This document shows positions 1-10,266 of a stretch of DNA of 64,000 nucleotides, in pieces. The translations under genes were made by a program, and so were the position numbers. The stretch comes from Pararhizobium antarcticum (GTDB taxonomy: Bacteria; Pseudomonadota; Alphaproteobacteria; Rhizobiales; Rhizobiaceae): the NCBI RefSeq assembly GCF_001885585.1, contig NZ_LSRP01000140.1:62001-126000 (forward strand). The letters run 5' to 3'. The notes below the pieces were generated by a model. That model saw nothing but the letters and a program-made list of their open reading frames with translations, was not told the origin of the DNA and ran no database searches. Position 1 is the stretch's first letter. The number at the start of each line of letters is the position of its first letter.

Positions 1-511
1 CGTGCTTCAGGGTCGCGGTCGAGGACGGGCAGCCGGAGCATGCGCCCTTCATGTTGAGGAACACCGTGCCATCGCGAAACCCCTTGAAGGTGATATCGCC
101 ACCATCCTGGGCCACGGCCGGACGCACGCGGGTTTCGAGCAGCTCCTTGATGGTCGCGACGATGCTTTCGTCACCGGGCGCAAAGAACTCGCCCTCGACA
201 TCGTCGGCATCATCGCTGGCGCCGGCCACCGCCATGATCGGCTGGCCGGACATGAAGTGCTCCATGATCGAGCCGAGAATGGCCGGCTTCAAATGCTGCC
301 ACTCCTGCGCTTCCTTGGTGACCGTCACGAAATCATAGCCGAAGAACACGCCGATAACGCCGGGAATGGCGAAAATGCGCGCGGCAAGCGGCGAACCGTC
401 TGCTGCTTCTTCCTCGTTCAGGAACTCGGCCGTCCCATTTTCCATGACAACCTTGCCCGGAAGGAATTTCAGGGTGGCCGGGTTCGGCGTGGCTTCTGTC
501 TGGATGAACAT
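1..511 (-). CDS. NifU family Fe-S scaffold protein (3' end cut by window edge)
   Basis: The frame opens with ATG at 511 (MFIQTEATPNPATLKF) and runs off the left edge after about 170 codons, so only the C-terminus is missing. The N-terminal half matches the Nfu/NifU N-terminal domain. The second half carries the NifU C-terminal domain, with the cluster-binding CSGCPSST motif at the very edge. This family assembles or carries [4Fe-4S] clusters in the cytoplasm and passes them to client enzymes. A GGAG lies about 7 nt before the ATG, which supports the start. It lies downstream of the stress-protein gene on the same strand. The lack of an N-terminal IscU domain argues for a housekeeping Nfu protein rather than nitrogenase NifU. 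Confidence 0.9.
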   Translation of the reverse strand, partial: MFIQTEATPNPATLKFLPGKVVMENGTAEFLNEEEAADGSPLAARIFAIPGVIGVFFGYDFVTVTKEAQEWQHLKPAILGSIMEHFMSGQPIMAVAGASDDADDVEGEFFAPGDESIVATIKELLETRVRPAVAQDGGDITFKGFRDGTVFLNMKGACSGCPSSTATLKH

Positions 512-645
512 GTTGATCTCCGCGTCGGCCGTCATCGTCGCGCGACCGGCCTGTTTAGAATAATTCAAAAGAATATAAGCTGATCGCGCCACGCCTTCAA
601 GACCCGACACCCAGGCTTTCGCTTCCGCAAAGAGGCATGATCGCC

Positions 646-1137
646 TCAGCTCAGCGCGTCGATTTCCTCATTGCTGAGAAGATCGGGAATGACTGTCACC
701 GGGATCGGGAAGGCAGCCGCCTTGCCGGCGATCGATGAGACGAGCGGGCCGGGTCCATCCTTGGCAGACCCGGAGGCCAGCACCAGGATGGCGATGTCCC
801 GGTCTTCCTCGATCAGCGCGTGGATCTGCTCGGCGGCACTGCCTTCGCGGATCACCATTTCGGGCTCGATGCCGATCGTCTCGCGTACCGTCTGGGCGAT
901 CTTGGCCAGAACGGCTTCCGCTTCCTCGCGCGCTTCGGCCCGCATGATGCCCTCGACACCCAACCATTGCTGGAAATCGCCATCGGCAATCACATAGAGC
1001 AGGACCAGGCCGCCATTCGAATTCTTGGCGCGCAGGCCGGCATAGTGAACAGCCCGGCCACATTCCGGCGTATCGTCGATCACCGCCATGAACTTGCGGC
1101 GGTGACCTTCCAGTCTTGAGAGTCGCGTTGAAACCAT
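646..1137 (-). CDS. universal stress protein (UspA family)
   Basis: A 163-residue soluble protein with the single-domain UspA alpha/beta fold: a first strand with FMAVIDDTPECGRAV, a central region with VLLYVI, and a C-terminal part reading ILVLASGSAKDGPGPLVSSIAGKAA. The last part resembles the nucleotide-binding G-x2-G-x9-G(S/T) segment in a relaxed form. These proteins bind ATP or AMP and help cells survive stress; the exact role here is unknown. The start is ATG at 1137 with only a weak ribosome site. An internal ATG at 1089 (MAVIDD) would give a shorter protein and cannot be excluded. It sits between trpS and the NifU-like gene on the same strand. Confidence 0.85.
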   Translation of the reverse strand: MVSTRLSRLEGHRRKFMAVIDDTPECGRAVHYAGLRAKNSNGGLVLLYVIADGDFQQWLGVEGIMRAEAREEAEAVLAKIAQTVRETIGIEPEMVIREGSAAEQIHALIEEDRDIAILVLASGSAKDGPGPLVSSIAGKAAAFPIPVTVIPDLLSNEEIDALS

Positions 1138-1191
1138 GGCGGAACTTTTACACCCGTTCCGGGCGGCTGCAAGAGGTCTTTTTCATCGCGA

Positions 1192-2256
1192 CTATTGCAG
1201 GAAGCCGATGATTTCGCGCACCTGCTTCATGGTCTTTTCGGCACGGACGCGCGCTCTTTCGCCACCCTTGCGCAGGATGCCGTCGATGTGGCTGGTGTCG
1301 TCCATCAGGCGGCGCATCTCGCCGGTGATTGGCGCAAGAACCGCAACGGAGAGATCGATCAGCGCCGGCTTGAACACCGAAAACTGCTGACCGCCGAACT
1401 CCTGCAGAACCTCTTCCTTGGTCTTGTCGGCAAGCGCCGCGTAGATGCCCACGAGATTGTCGGCCTCCGGGCGCCCCTTCAATCCCTCGACTTCGCTTGG
1501 AAGCGCATCCGGGTCGGTCTTTGCCTTGCGGATCTTCTTGGCGATCATCTCGGCATCGTCCATCAGATTGATGCGCGACAGGTCGGAAGCGTCCGACTTC
1601 GACATTTTCTTGGTGCCGTCGCGCAGCGACATGACACGCGGCGCAGGGCCATCGATCAGCGGCTCGACCGCCGGGAAATAGGCATGAACATGCTCTTCGC
1701 CGACCATGGTATCAACGCCGTAATCGGTGCGGCGGATATGCTCCATGAAATCATTGTTGAACTTCTGGGCAATGTCGCGGGCAAGCTCCAGGTGCTGTTT
1801 CTGGTCGTCGCCAACGGGCACATGGGTGGCGCGGTAGACGAGAATGTCGGCGGCCATCAGGCTCGGATAGGCAAACAGGCCGAGCGACGCATTTTCGCGG
1901 TCCTTGCCGGCCTTGTCCTTGAACTGCGTCATGCGGTTCATCCAGCCGATGCGCGCCACGCAATTGAAGATCCAGGCCAGTTCGGCATGCTGCGGCACCG
2001 CCGACTGATTGAAGACGATATGCTTTTCCGGATCGATACCCGAGGCGATGAAGGCCGCGGCAATGGCACGGATCTGGCCGGGCATGTCCTCATGCACAAG
2101 TTGCGCCGTGATCGCGTGCAGGTCGACGACGCAATAGATGCAGTCGTTGTTTTCCTGCAGCGCCACGAACTTGCGGATCGCGCCGAGATAATTGCCGAGA
2201 TGCAGATTGCCCGTCGGCTGGACACCGGAGAATACGAGCGGCTTGAAGTCTGACAT
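1192..2256 (-). CDS. trpS: tryptophanyl-tRNA synthetase
   Basis: A 354-residue class I aminoacyl-tRNA synthetase that charges tRNA(Trp) with tryptophan in the cytoplasm. The HIGH-type signature appears near residue 14 as [13 protein letters not shown]. The KMSKS loop is intact as [10 protein letters not shown] near residue 218. The length is normal for bacterial TrpS. The ATG at 2256 follows GAGGACATC, a good ribosome site. The gene lies downstream of murJ and the VOC gene on the same strand, with a gap of about 115 bases, so it may have its own promoter. Confidence 0.97.
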   Translation of the reverse strand: MSDFKPLVFSGVQPTGNLHLGNYLGAIRKFVALQENNDCIYCVVDLHAITAQLVHEDMPGQIRAIAAAFIASGIDPEKHIVFNQSAVPQHAELAWIFNCVARIGWMNRMTQFKDKAGKDRENASLGLFAYPSLMAADILVYRATHVPVGDDQKQHLELARDIAQKFNNDFMEHIRRTDYGVDTMVGEEHVHAYFPAVEPLIDGPAPRVMSLRDGTKKMSKSDASDLSRINLMDDAEMIAKKIRKAKTDPDALPSEVEGLKGRPEADNLVGIYAALADKTKEEVLQEFGGQQFSVFKPALIDLSVAVLAPITGEMRRLMDDTSHIDGILRKGGERARVRAEKTMKQVREIIGFLQ

Positions 2257-2371
2257 GATGTCCTCGATCTGGCTTGTGGAGGGCCTGGGGTACCGAAACT
2301 GGTCTGTTGATGCTGGCGGCGCTTATGCAACGCCCTTGCCCGCCGATCAAGGAAAAACGCGGGCGGCGGGA

Positions 2372-2764
2372 TCAGCCTGCAGGCTGCAGAAGGTCCCATC
2401 TGTTGCCGAACGGATCGGCAAAGACGGCCACCGTCCCATAGGGCTCATGGCGCGGCGCTTCGAGGAAGCTGACGGCCTTTTCCAGCATGGCCTGATGATC
2501 GCGTGCAAAATCGTCGGTGAACAGGAAAAAGCCGACCCGGCCGCCTGTCTGGTTGCCGATCGCCGCTTCCTGCGCTGTGCCATCGGCCTTGGCGATCAGC
2601 AGTGCTGTTTCGCTCGCGCCTCGCGGCCGAACAACGACCCAGCGCTTGCCGCCGCCCATGTCCGTATCGTCCAGCAGATCAAAGCCGAGGCTTCCGCAAT
2701 AAAAGGCGATCGCCAGGTCATAATCCGGAACGACCAGAGTGATGCGGGCGATGACCTGTTTCAT
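2372..2764 (-). CDS. VOC (glyoxalase/bleomycin-resistance-like) protein
   Basis: A 130-residue protein of the vicinal oxygen chelate superfamily. It starts with the typical strand and helix (ITLVVPDYDLAIAFYCGSLGF) and ends with FADPFGNRWDLLQP, the usual closing motif. Members bind a metal and act on small molecules, or sequester drugs; the substrate cannot be read from sequence. The ATG at 2764 follows AAGGGAAGCC. It begins 9 bases after the murJ stop on the same strand, so it may be co-transcribed with murJ, although no functional link is evident. Confidence 0.85.
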   Translation of the reverse strand: MKQVIARITLVVPDYDLAIAFYCGSLGFDLLDDTDMGGGKRWVVVRPRGASETALLIAKADGTAQEAAIGNQTGGRVGFFLFTDDFARDHQAMLEKAVSFLEAPRHEPYGTVAVFADPFGNRWDLLQPAG

Positions 2765-2773
2765 GGCTTCCCT

Positions 2774-4369
2774 TTAGAGATCGCCCGGAGGCAAGGGCTC
2801 CGCGGGGTTCGTCTTGCGCTTCATGTTGCGGCGGATCATCGACAGGTCGGCGCCGCCGATCAGGAAGGCAACGGCGAAATAGACGACCATCGCCAGGCCG
2901 ATCAGCATCATCAGGGCTGCAAGCTGGATGAACAGCGAGGATTGCGGCGCGAGCCAGCCGGCGAGGTAGAGCGAGGCATAGTTCAGTGCGAGTGCCATGA
3001 CGACCGTCGCCGCGATCAGCCTCAGAACACGGCTGAGAAGGGCATTTTCCCAAGTCCAGTGCCCCCTACGGACGAGTGTCACGAACAGGAGGATCGTCGT
3101 CACCCAGCCGGACACGGCCTCGGCGGTCGCGATGCCGCGCTCGGCAAACAGCGGAAACAGCGAGACGGCAAGCACGCAGTTGATGACAACGGAGATACCG
3201 ATGATCTTCATCGGCGTGCGCGTGTCCTCGCGGGCAAAGAAGCCGGGATTGAGTGCCTTGATCATCACGAAGGCCGGAAGGCCGAGGCCGTAGATGGCCA
3301 GCGTCGCGGCCACGGTCGATGTCGTATCGACGGAGAAGGCGCCGCGCTCATAGAGCACACGGACGATTTCGTCGGAAATCACCCAGAGCGCGCCGGCGGC
3401 CGGCAGGGTCAGGAACAGGACAAATTCGAGCGAGCGGTTCTGCAGGTTCGCCGCTTCCTCGACATGGCCGCCCCGCAGGGCGCGCGACAGTTCCGGCAGC
3501 AGCACGACGCCGACGGCGATGCCGACCACGCCAAGCGGCAGCTGGTAGACACGATCAGCATATTGCAGGACCGAGATGGCGCCGTCCTTGGTGGAGGCGA
3601 TCATCTGGCCGATGAGCTGGTTGATCTGCGTGATGCCACCGGTCACGGCCGCCGGAAACGCGAGCCAGAGCAGGCGCTTGACGTTGGGCGTGATGCGCGG
3701 GCGCCTGAGACGGAAGCTCATGCCGGCGGCACGCACGCCGATATAGAGCACCGCCATCTGCAAAAGGCCGGCGACCAGCACGCCCCAGGACAGATACCAG
3801 GCCGTTGCCAGCGGGTCGGCCCCCGTCCAGAGACCATAACCAAGGGCGCTGATCAGCACGAGATTGAGAAAGATCGGCGCGACGGCGGCGGCGAAATAAT
3901 GCTGCAGCGAATTCAGCATGCCCGACAGCATGGCCGTCAGCGACATGCACATCAGATAGGGAAACATGACGATCGACAGCTTGACCGTGATGTCGAACTT
4001 CTCGGGGTCATCGACAAAACCCGGGGCAATCACCCAGGCGACGACCCACGGCATGGCCAGCTGCATGGCAATGGTGAGCAGAAGCAGCACCGAAAACAGC
4101 ACGCCCAGCACTTCCTCGGAGAAGCGCTTGGCGCCATCGACGCCATTGGCCTCGATCTCCTTGGCAAACAGCGGCACGAAGGCGGCGTTGAATGCACCTT
4201 CGGCAAACAGCCGGCGAAACAGGTTCGGAAAGCGGAAGGCGGCATAGAAGGCATCGGCCATCGGGCCGGTGCCGAGCGCCGCCGCCATCATCGTTTCGCG
4301 GGCAAAACCGAGGAACCGGCTGCCGAGCGTTGCGCCGCCAACGGTTGCGAATTTCCGGACGAGGCTCAT
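2774..4369 (-). CDS. murJ: lipid II flippase MurJ (MviN)
   Basis: A 531-residue inner-membrane protein of the MurJ/MviN branch of the MOP superfamily, which moves lipid II across the inner membrane for peptidoglycan synthesis. The N-terminus ([24 protein letters not shown]) is characteristic, and hydrophobic stretches consistent with about 14 helices follow. The C-terminal tail is basic ([10 protein letters not shown]). Its ATG overlaps the end of glnD by four bases (4366-4369), which indicates translational coupling. The glnD-murJ pairing is common in rhizobia. Confidence 0.96.
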   Translation of the reverse strand: MSLVRKFATVGGATLGSRFLGFARETMMAAALGTGPMADAFYAAFRFPNLFRRLFAEGAFNAAFVPLFAKEIEANGVDGAKRFSEEVLGVLFSVLLLLTIAMQLAMPWVVAWVIAPGFVDDPEKFDITVKLSIVMFPYLMCMSLTAMLSGMLNSLQHYFAAAVAPIFLNLVLISALGYGLWTGADPLATAWYLSWGVLVAGLLQMAVLYIGVRAAGMSFRLRRPRITPNVKRLLWLAFPAAVTGGITQINQLIGQMIASTKDGAISVLQYADRVYQLPLGVVGIAVGVVLLPELSRALRGGHVEEAANLQNRSLEFVLFLTLPAAGALWVISDEIVRVLYERGAFSVDTTSTVAATLAIYGLGLPAFVMIKALNPGFFAREDTRTPMKIIGISVVINCVLAVSLFPLFAERGIATAEAVSGWVTTILLFVTLVRRGHWTWENALLSRVLRLIAATVVMALALNYASLYLAGWLAPQSSLFIQLAALMMLIGLAMVVYFAVAFLIGGADLSMIRRNMKRKTNPAEPLPPGDL

Positions 4370-7269
4370 GATTCAGCCCTGGCTTTCCGGGCAGCGACAG
4401 GTGTGCGCGGCGCCTGCGGCGGCGCAATCATGCCAGAGGGCATGCGGTCGCGCACCTCGTCGGCTTCATCGGCCATGACCGCCTTCAGCCGAGCTGCGAC
4501 ATTGCTCTGCCGGCTTTCGCTGGTGATCTTCTGGCCGACGAGATCGGTTACATAGAAGGTATCGATGACCTTTTCGCCAAAGGTGGTGATATGCGCCGAG
4601 GCGATGTCGAGCGACAGGTCGGACAGCACAGCCGTCATTTCCGACAACAGGCCGGTGCGGTCGAGGCACTCGACCTCGATGACGGTGAACTTGTTGGACA
4701 GCGTGTTGCTGATGGTGACTGCCGGCGTGACCGTGAAGGCCTTGGTGCGCTTGCGGCTCTTCGACCGGCTGGCGATGACCTCGGGAAGGCGTTTTGCGCC
4801 GGACAGAACATCCTCGATCATCTTGCCGATATTTGCCGCCCGCCGCTTTTCGTCCTCGTCGACAGGGAACTCGCGGGTGATCAGGATCGTGTCGAGGGCG
4901 CGGCCGTCGGACGTCGTGAAGATCTGGGCATCGACAATATTGGCACCCGCTGCAGCACAGGCGCCGGCGATAACAGCCAAAAGTCGCGGATGGTCCGGCG
5001 ACAGAACGGTGATTTCGGTGATGGCATGGAACTGGTGGGTGCGGACCATGGTCGCCAGCGCCCGCCCGGCCTTGTCGGCCTCGCGGATGAAATGCGCATG
5101 GCGCAGCTGGTCCTCGAGCGGCACGGACAGGAGATAGGGCTGATAATGCAGCTTGGTATAGGTCTTGCGGTCCTTCTGGCTCCAGTCGGAGAGCGCGTTG
5201 AACAGAACCTCGCCGGCGTGTTTCGCCCGCTCCTTGCGCGGCACTTCGGAGAAGCCGCCGGATATCATCAGCTCGGTTTCATAGTAGAGGGTGCGCAGCA
5301 ACTGCCCCTTCCAGCCGTTCCAGACGCCCGGGCCGACGGCCCGGATATCGCAGACCGTGAGGATCATCAGCATCTTCAACCGATCGAGCGACTGCACCCG
5401 TTCGGCAAAATCGACGATCGTCTTGCGGTCGTTGAGATCGCGCGTCTGCGCAACCATCGACATGGTCAGGTGTTCCTCGATCAGCCAGGCCACCGTTTCG
5501 GTCTGCTTCGGCGTCAGGCCGAAACGCGGGCCGAGCCGGCGCGCAACCTTGGCGCCTGCGGTCGAATGATCCTCCGGCCGGCCCTTGGCGACATCGTGCA
5601 GGAGCACGGCGACGAACAAAGCGGTGCGATCCTCGATGCCCGGCATCAGCTTGACGGCCAGCGGATGGACATCATCGTCCTTGCCCTGATCGACGCGCGA
5701 CAGGACGTGGACGGCGCGCAGCAGATGCTCGTCCACCGTATAGTGGTGGTACATGTTGAACTGCATCAGCGAGACGATCTTGCCGAACTCGGGAATGAAG
5801 CGACCGAGTACGCCGGCCTCGTTCATCCGCCGCAGGATCAGTTCCGGATTGCGGCGCGAGGTCAGGATCGCGATGAACAGCCGGTTGGCCTCCTCGTCGT
5901 CCCGCAGCGCCGGCGTGATCAGGCTGAGGGACCGGGTCACCAGCTTGAGAGCGGCCGGGTGGAATTCGAGCTTGTTGATATCGGCAACGTGGAAGATGCG
6001 GATCAGGTTGACGGGGTCGCGCTTGAAGACATCGGGGCTCGAAAGCGCAATGCGCCCGCCATCATCGACGAACTCCAGCGAACCGGCAATCTTGCGTGTG
6101 CGATTGGTGAAACGGTTGAAAACCGCCGTGAGGCCCGGCAATTGCTTTGCCTGCTGATCCTCCAGCGCAGCGCAGAAGATCCGCGTCAGGTCACCGACAT
6201 TCTTGGCGACAAGGAAATAGTGCTTCATGAAGCGTTCGACCGCCGAGAGACCCGGATGATCGTGATAGCCGAGGCATTCGGCGATCTCGCGCTGGATGTC
6301 GAAGGACAGCCGCTCCTCGGATTTTCCGGTCAGGAAGTGCATGTGGCAGCGCACGGCCCAGAGGAAATCGTCCGATTTCTGGAAAAGCTTGTACTCCTGG
6401 CGGGAGAGCACGCCGAGCTTGATGAGATCGGCGCTGTCCTTGACGCGGTAGAAATACTTGGCAATCCAGAACAGCGTGTGCAGGTCGCGCAGACCGCCCT
6501 TGCCTTCCTTGACGTTCGGCTCGACCAGATAGCGGGTGTCGCCGGCCTTGCGGTGGCGATCGTCGCGCTCGGCAAGCTTGGCCGCAATGAAATCCGGGCC
6601 GGTGTTCTTGACGATTTCCTCGTCGAAGCGTGCCGCCAGTTCGTCGCAGAGCGGGCGCGAACCGCAGATGAACCGGGTTTCCAGAATGGCGGTGCGGATC
6701 GTCATATCGCTGCGCGACAGACGGATGCACTCGTCGATGGTGCGGGTCGCGTGGCCAACCTTGAAGCCGAGATCCCACAGGATATAGAGCATGAACTCGA
6801 TCGCAGGTTCTGCCCAGACAGCCTTCTTGATCGGCAGGAGAAAGAGAAGATCGATGTCGGAGCCCGGCGCCAGCGTGCCACGGCCATAACCGCCGACGGC
6901 GGCAACGGAGATGCGCGTCTGGTCTGGCGCATGGGCCGCGTCGAAGATCTCATTGAGCACGAAAGCATGCAGGATAGAAATCAGCTGATCCTGCAGCCAG
7001 GAGATGCGCTGGGCGCATTTCAGGCCGCTGCCATCGTCCAGAAGCAGTTTGCGGGCTCTTTCGCGGCCTTCGAGATTGGCAGCACGGAATGCGGCCAGCA
7101 GCGCCTGCCGCATCGGATCGCGCGATTCCGCATGCGCCGAAGCGATGAAATCGCACCGGGCCTTCAACGCCGCGACATCGAGAATTTCGGGAAATGCCGT
7201 TTCGTGCTTGGCCATCAAATGCCGACCGTTGTCCTGTCCGGCCTCAACCGCGAGCCGCTCTGTTTTCAT
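4366..7269 (-). CDS. glnD: bifunctional [protein-PII] uridylyltransferase/uridylyl-removing enzyme
   Basis: A sensor of glutamine status that adds UMP to PII proteins when nitrogen is short and removes it when nitrogen is rich. The 967-residue frame holds a nucleotidyltransferase domain ([17 protein letters not shown] at about residues 126-142), a GlnD linker region, an HD hydrolase domain ([14 protein letters not shown], mid-protein) and two C-terminal ACT domains (around [17 protein letters not shown] and [17 protein letters not shown]). The ATG at 7269 has AAAGGT about 9 nt upstream. A second ATG at 7215 ([13 protein letters not shown]) is also plausible and would remove 18 residues. The gene overlaps murJ by four bases. 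Confidence 0.96.
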   Translation of the reverse strand: MKTERLAVEAGQDNGRHLMAKHETAFPEILDVAALKARCDFIASAHAESRDPMRQALLAAFRAANLEGRERARKLLLDDGSGLKCAQRISWLQDQLISILHAFVLNEIFDAAHAPDQTRISVAAVGGYGRGTLAPGSDIDLLFLLPIKKAVWAEPAIEFMLYILWDLGFKVGHATRTIDECIRLSRSDMTIRTAILETRFICGSRPLCDELAARFDEEIVKNTGPDFIAAKLAERDDRHRKAGDTRYLVEPNVKEGKGGLRDLHTLFWIAKYFYRVKDSADLIKLGVLSRQEYKLFQKSDDFLWAVRCHMHFLTGKSEERLSFDIQREIAECLGYHDHPGLSAVERFMKHYFLVAKNVGDLTRIFCAALEDQQAKQLPGLTAVFNRFTNRTRKIAGSLEFVDDGGRIALSSPDVFKRDPVNLIRIFHVADINKLEFHPAALKLVTRSLSLITPALRDDEEANRLFIAILTSRRNPELILRRMNEAGVLGRFIPEFGKIVSLMQFNMYHHYTVDEHLLRAVHVLSRVDQGKDDDVHPLAVKLMPGIEDRTALFVAVLLHDVAKGRPEDHSTAGAKVARRLGPRFGLTPKQTETVAWLIEEHLTMSMVAQTRDLNDRKTIVDFAERVQSLDRLKMLMILTVCDIRAVGPGVWNGWKGQLLRTLYYETELMISGGFSEVPRKERAKHAGEVLFNALSDWSQKDRKTYTKLHYQPYLLSVPLEDQLRHAHFIREADKAGRALATMVRTHQFHAITEITVLSPDHPRLLAVIAGACAAAGANIVDAQIFTTSDGRALDTILITREFPVDEDEKRRAANIGKMIEDVLSGAKRLPEVIASRSKSRKRTKAFTVTPAVTISNTLSNKFTVIEVECLDRTGLLSEMTAVLSDLSLDIASAHITTFGEKVIDTFYVTDLVGQKITSESRQSNVAARLKAVMADEADEVRDRMPSGMIAPPQAPRTPVAARKARAES

Positions 7270-7282
7270 GCGCTATAGACCT

Positions 7283-7306
7283 TTTGCCTTGTCGACAAAA
7301 GGCAAA
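7283..7306 (-). other. 8-bp hairpin in the glnD leader
   Basis: TTTGCCTT (7283-7290) pairs with AAGGCAAA (7299-7306) around an 8-nt loop that begins with GTCGAC. It lies 14 bases upstream of the glnD ATG at 7269 and its minus-strand copy ends close to the ribosome site. It could be a leader structure, an operator or a weak terminator after mutS; the sequence alone does not decide. Confidence 0.45.
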
Positions 7307-7321
7307 CTACCGCACAATTCC

Positions 7322-7366
7322 TTAAATCTGAATCAATTTAAGGATAAAATTATGCAGCAGATTTAA
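7322..7366. repeat. AT-rich inverted repeat between mutS and glnD
   Basis: TTAAATCTG (7322-7330) and CAGATTTAA (7358-7366) form a perfect 9-bp inverted repeat separated by 27 AT-rich bases. It fills most of the 148-base gap between mutS and glnD, and its AT content differs sharply from the flanking genes. It may mark the glnD promoter or a terminator for mutS. Confidence 0.4.
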
Positions 7367-7417
7367 AGTGTTACAGCGACCTTTGCGCATCATATTTGAT
7401 GCGCAGCGCTGTCACGA

Positions 7418-10162
7418 TCAAGCCTTGCCAAGTTGTTTCTTCAACGCATAAAGCGCGTCCATCGCCTCGCGCGGGGTCATATCATCCGGATTGAGGCCTC
7501 TTAAAGCCTCCTCGACCTTGGACGGGCCAGCCTTGGCGCTTTCCTCGCGGCGAATCGCCACCTGGAACAGCGGCAGATCGTCGATCAGCTGGCTCGCGGG
7601 ATTCTTCCGGTCGGCGTCTTCCAGCTTTGCCAGCACATCCTTGGCGCGGGCGACGACGGAGGCCGGCAGGCCGGCCAGTCGCGCCACCTGGATACCATAG
7701 GACCGGTCGGCGGCACCCGGACCGACCTCGTGCAGGAAGATCACGTCGCCATCCCATTCCTTGACCCGCATCGTCGCATTGGACAGACGGGCGAGTTTTT
7801 CCGACAGCACGGTCAACTCGTGGAAATGAGTGGCGAAAAGGCCACGGCAACGGTTGGCTTCGTGCAGGTGCTCGACCGCCGCCCAGGCGATTGACAGACC
7901 GTCGAAGGTGGCCGTGCCCCGGCCGATTTCGTCGAGGATGACAAGCGAACGATCGGTTGCCTGGTTGAGGATCGCCGCCGTTTCCACCATCTCGACCATG
8001 AAGGTCGATCGTCCCCGGGCCAGATCATCCGAGGCGCCGACACGCGAAAACAGCCGGTCGACGATGCCGATATGCGCAGACGTCGCCGGAACGAAGGAGC
8101 CCATCTGCGCCATGATGGCGATCAGCGCATTCTGGCGCAGAAAGGTCGATTTACCGCCCATATTGGGACCGGTCAGGAGCCAGATCGCGCCGTTGCCCTC
8201 ACCGTCCTGGGGGGACAGATCGCAGGTGTTGGCGACAAACGTCGCTCCGGCCTGCCGGCGCAGTGCCTGTTCGACCACCGGATGGCGGCCGCCGTCGATG
8301 GCAAACATCATCGATTGATCGACCACCGGGCGGCAATAGGCCTGCTCTTCGGCTAGGGTTGCGAGGCCGGCTGTGACGTCGATAACCGACAGCGCCGCAG
8401 CCGCCGCCTTGATGGCTTCGGCCTCAGCGACCACCTCGGCCGTCAGCGCATCGAAGGCACGCAGTTCGATCGCCAGCGCCCGGTCTGCCGCATTGGCGAT
8501 CTTTGTTTCGAGCTCGGAGAGAACGGTGGTCGTAAAGCGCATGGCACCGGCCATGGTTTGGCGGTGGATGAACCGCGCCTTGGCCGCGTCGCTCTCCGTC
8601 AGGGCAGACGCATTGAGGGCGGTGACCTCGATGAAATAGCCGAGCACATTGTTGTACTTGATCTTCAGCGCCTTTACGCCGGTCTCCTCGGCATATTGCA
8701 GCTGCAGGGCAGCGATCACCCGGCGCGACTGGTCGCGCAACGCGCGCATCTCGTCCAGATCGGCATCGGCGCCGGCGCGCAGAAAGCCGCCGTCGCGCTT
8801 CAGGAGCGGCAGTTCTTCCGACAGCATGGCGCCGAGGCTCCGGGCTACCGTTTCCGGCAGTGCGCGGATTGCCGACAGCGTCTGCGAAAGTTCATCGGAC
8901 AGCGTGCCGCGCTCCAGAAGGAGTGCCACCTGCCCTGCGGTCTGCAAGCCTGCGAGAATGCTGCCGAGATCGCGCGGTCCGCCGCGTCCGAGCGCCAGCC
9001 GCGACAGGGCGCGCGGCATGTCGGGCACGCGCTTCAGGACATCGCGCAGGTCGAGGCAGAAGGATGGCTGGCCGGCGAGCGCGGCGATCGAATCGAGCCG
9101 CGTGCCGATCCGCTCAGGCTCTGTAAGCGGCGACATCAGCCGTTCGGCCAGAAGCCGCGCGCCGCCCCCCGTCACAGTGCGGTCGAGGGCTTTCAGCAGC
9201 GTGCCGGCGCGATCTCCGGAGAGGGTCTTGACCAGTTCGAGATTGCCGCGTGTCGCGGGATCGATGAACAGGGTCGACGCAGCACTTTCCCGCTCGGGAA
9301 TGCCAAGCGGCGGCCGTTCGGCAAACTGGGTCTTTTCGACATAGGAAATCGCGGCCGATGCCGCGGCCATTTCGGCGCGGGAAAAACTGCCGAAACCATC
9401 CAGCGTCTTGACGCCATAATAGCGGGTGATGCGGTTTTCCGCCGTCGCGCTGTCGAACAGCACCGCCGGCTGGGGCACAGCGACCCGTCCGAGCACATCG
9501 AGCACCGGGCGCATCTCGGGATCGTGGAAGAGCGTATCGGCAAGGATCAGTTCCCGCGGCTCGATGCGCAGGATGTCGGCCAGCAGCCGGTTTTCCGCCG
9601 TCTCGGCCAGCCGGAAGACGCCGGTGGAAATGTCGATCCAGGCCAGCGCGAGGGTCGGCTCTGCCCCGCCCCGGATACGGGACAGCGCCATCAGGTAGTT
9701 GGATTCGAACGGCGAAAGCAGCTTGTCCTCGGTGATCGTGCCCGGCGTCACGAGGCGCACCACATCGCGCTTGACGACAGACTTGCCGCCGCGTTTCTTG
9801 GCTTCAGCGGGATCTTCGATCTGCTCGCAGACGGCGACGCGGAAACCGAGCCCGATCAGCTTCTGCAGATAATCGTCCGCCGCATGCACCGGCACGCCGC
9901 ACATCGGAATATCCTGCCCGAGATGCTGGCCGCGCCGGGTGAGCGTGATGCCGAGCGCGCGGGATGCATCGACGGCATCCTGGAAGAACAGCTCGTAGAA
10001 ATCGCCCATGCGGTAGAACAACAGCGAATCGGGATTGTTCGCCTTGATCTCGATGAACTGCTCCATCATCGGCGTGGCCGTGGCCCGGCTTTCCTCCGTC
10101 GCCAGTTGCGCGGCGGACAGGACTACATTGTTTCGGGCGGCAGGCTCAGTCACGAATGTCAT
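7418..10162 (-). CDS. mutS: DNA mismatch repair protein MutS
   Basis: Recognises mismatches and starts methyl-independent or strand-directed repair with MutL. The protein has the mismatch-binding N-terminus ([27 protein letters not shown], including the F-Y-E element), the connector and lever domains, and a C-terminal ATPase with Walker [10 protein letters not shown] and Walker [18 protein letters not shown] chose the ATG at 10162 (MTFVTEP) because TTAGGA stands 5 nt upstream. A GTG at 10189 is in frame but lacks such a site. Length is then 914 residues, normal for alphaproteobacterial MutS. Divergent from the malic enzyme gene. Confidence 0.97.
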   Translation of the reverse strand: MTFVTEPAARNNVVLSAAQLATEESRATATPMMEQFIEIKANNPDSLLFYRMGDFYELFFQDAVDASRALGITLTRRGQHLGQDIPMCGVPVHAADDYLQKLIGLGFRVAVCEQIEDPAEAKKRGGKSVVKRDVVRLVTPGTITEDKLLSPFESNYLMALSRIRGGAEPTLALAWIDISTGVFRLAETAENRLLADILRIEPRELILADTLFHDPEMRPVLDVLGRVAVPQPAVLFDSATAENRITRYYGVKTLDGFGSFSRAEMAAASAAISYVEKTQFAERPPLGIPERESAASTLFIDPATRGNLELVKTLSGDRAGTLLKALDRTVTGGGARLLAERLMSPLTEPERIGTRLDSIAALAGQPSFCLDLRDVLKRVPDMPRALSRLALGRGGPRDLGSILAGLQTAGQVALLLERGTLSDELSQTLSAIRALPETVARSLGAMLSEELPLLKRDGGFLRAGADADLDEMRALRDQSRRVIAALQLQYAEETGVKALKIKYNNVLGYFIEVTALNASALTESDAAKARFIHRQTMAGAMRFTTTVLSELETKIANAADRALAIELRAFDALTAEVVAEAEAIKAAAAALSVIDVTAGLATLAEEQAYCRPVVDQSMMFAIDGGRHPVVEQALRRQAGATFVANTCDLSPQDGEGNGAIWLLTGPNMGGKSTFLRQNALIAIMAQMGSFVPATSAHIGIVDRLFSRVGASDDLARGRSTFMVEMVETAAILNQATDRSLVILDEIGRGTATFDGLSIAWAAVEHLHEANRCRGLFATHFHELTVLSEKLARLSNATMRVKEWDGDVIFLHEVGPGAADRSYGIQVARLAGLPASVVARAKDVLAKLEDADRKNPASQLIDDLPLFQVAIRREESAKAGPSKVEEALRGLNPDDMTPREAMDALYALKKQLGKA

Positions 10163-10266
10163 GGTTTTCCTAAAAAAGTGGTGCCACACTATTCACGGGT
10201 GTTTATAGAAGACAACAACAAAGAGGCACGCAGAAGCGCTGGCCCACAAGAGGGTGAGGAGACAAC

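Noticed and set aside
2192-4555. 787-residue plus-strand open frame antisense to murJ and its neighbours
   Set aside because: It is a by-product of GC-rich third-position bias in the antisense genes. The residues are His/Arg/Gln/Asp-rich with no domain pattern, and the minus-strand genes are unmistakable.
4591-7278. 895-residue plus-strand frame antisense to glnD
   Set aside because: Same reason: glnD on the opposite strand has intact catalytic, HD and ACT motifs, and this frame has none.
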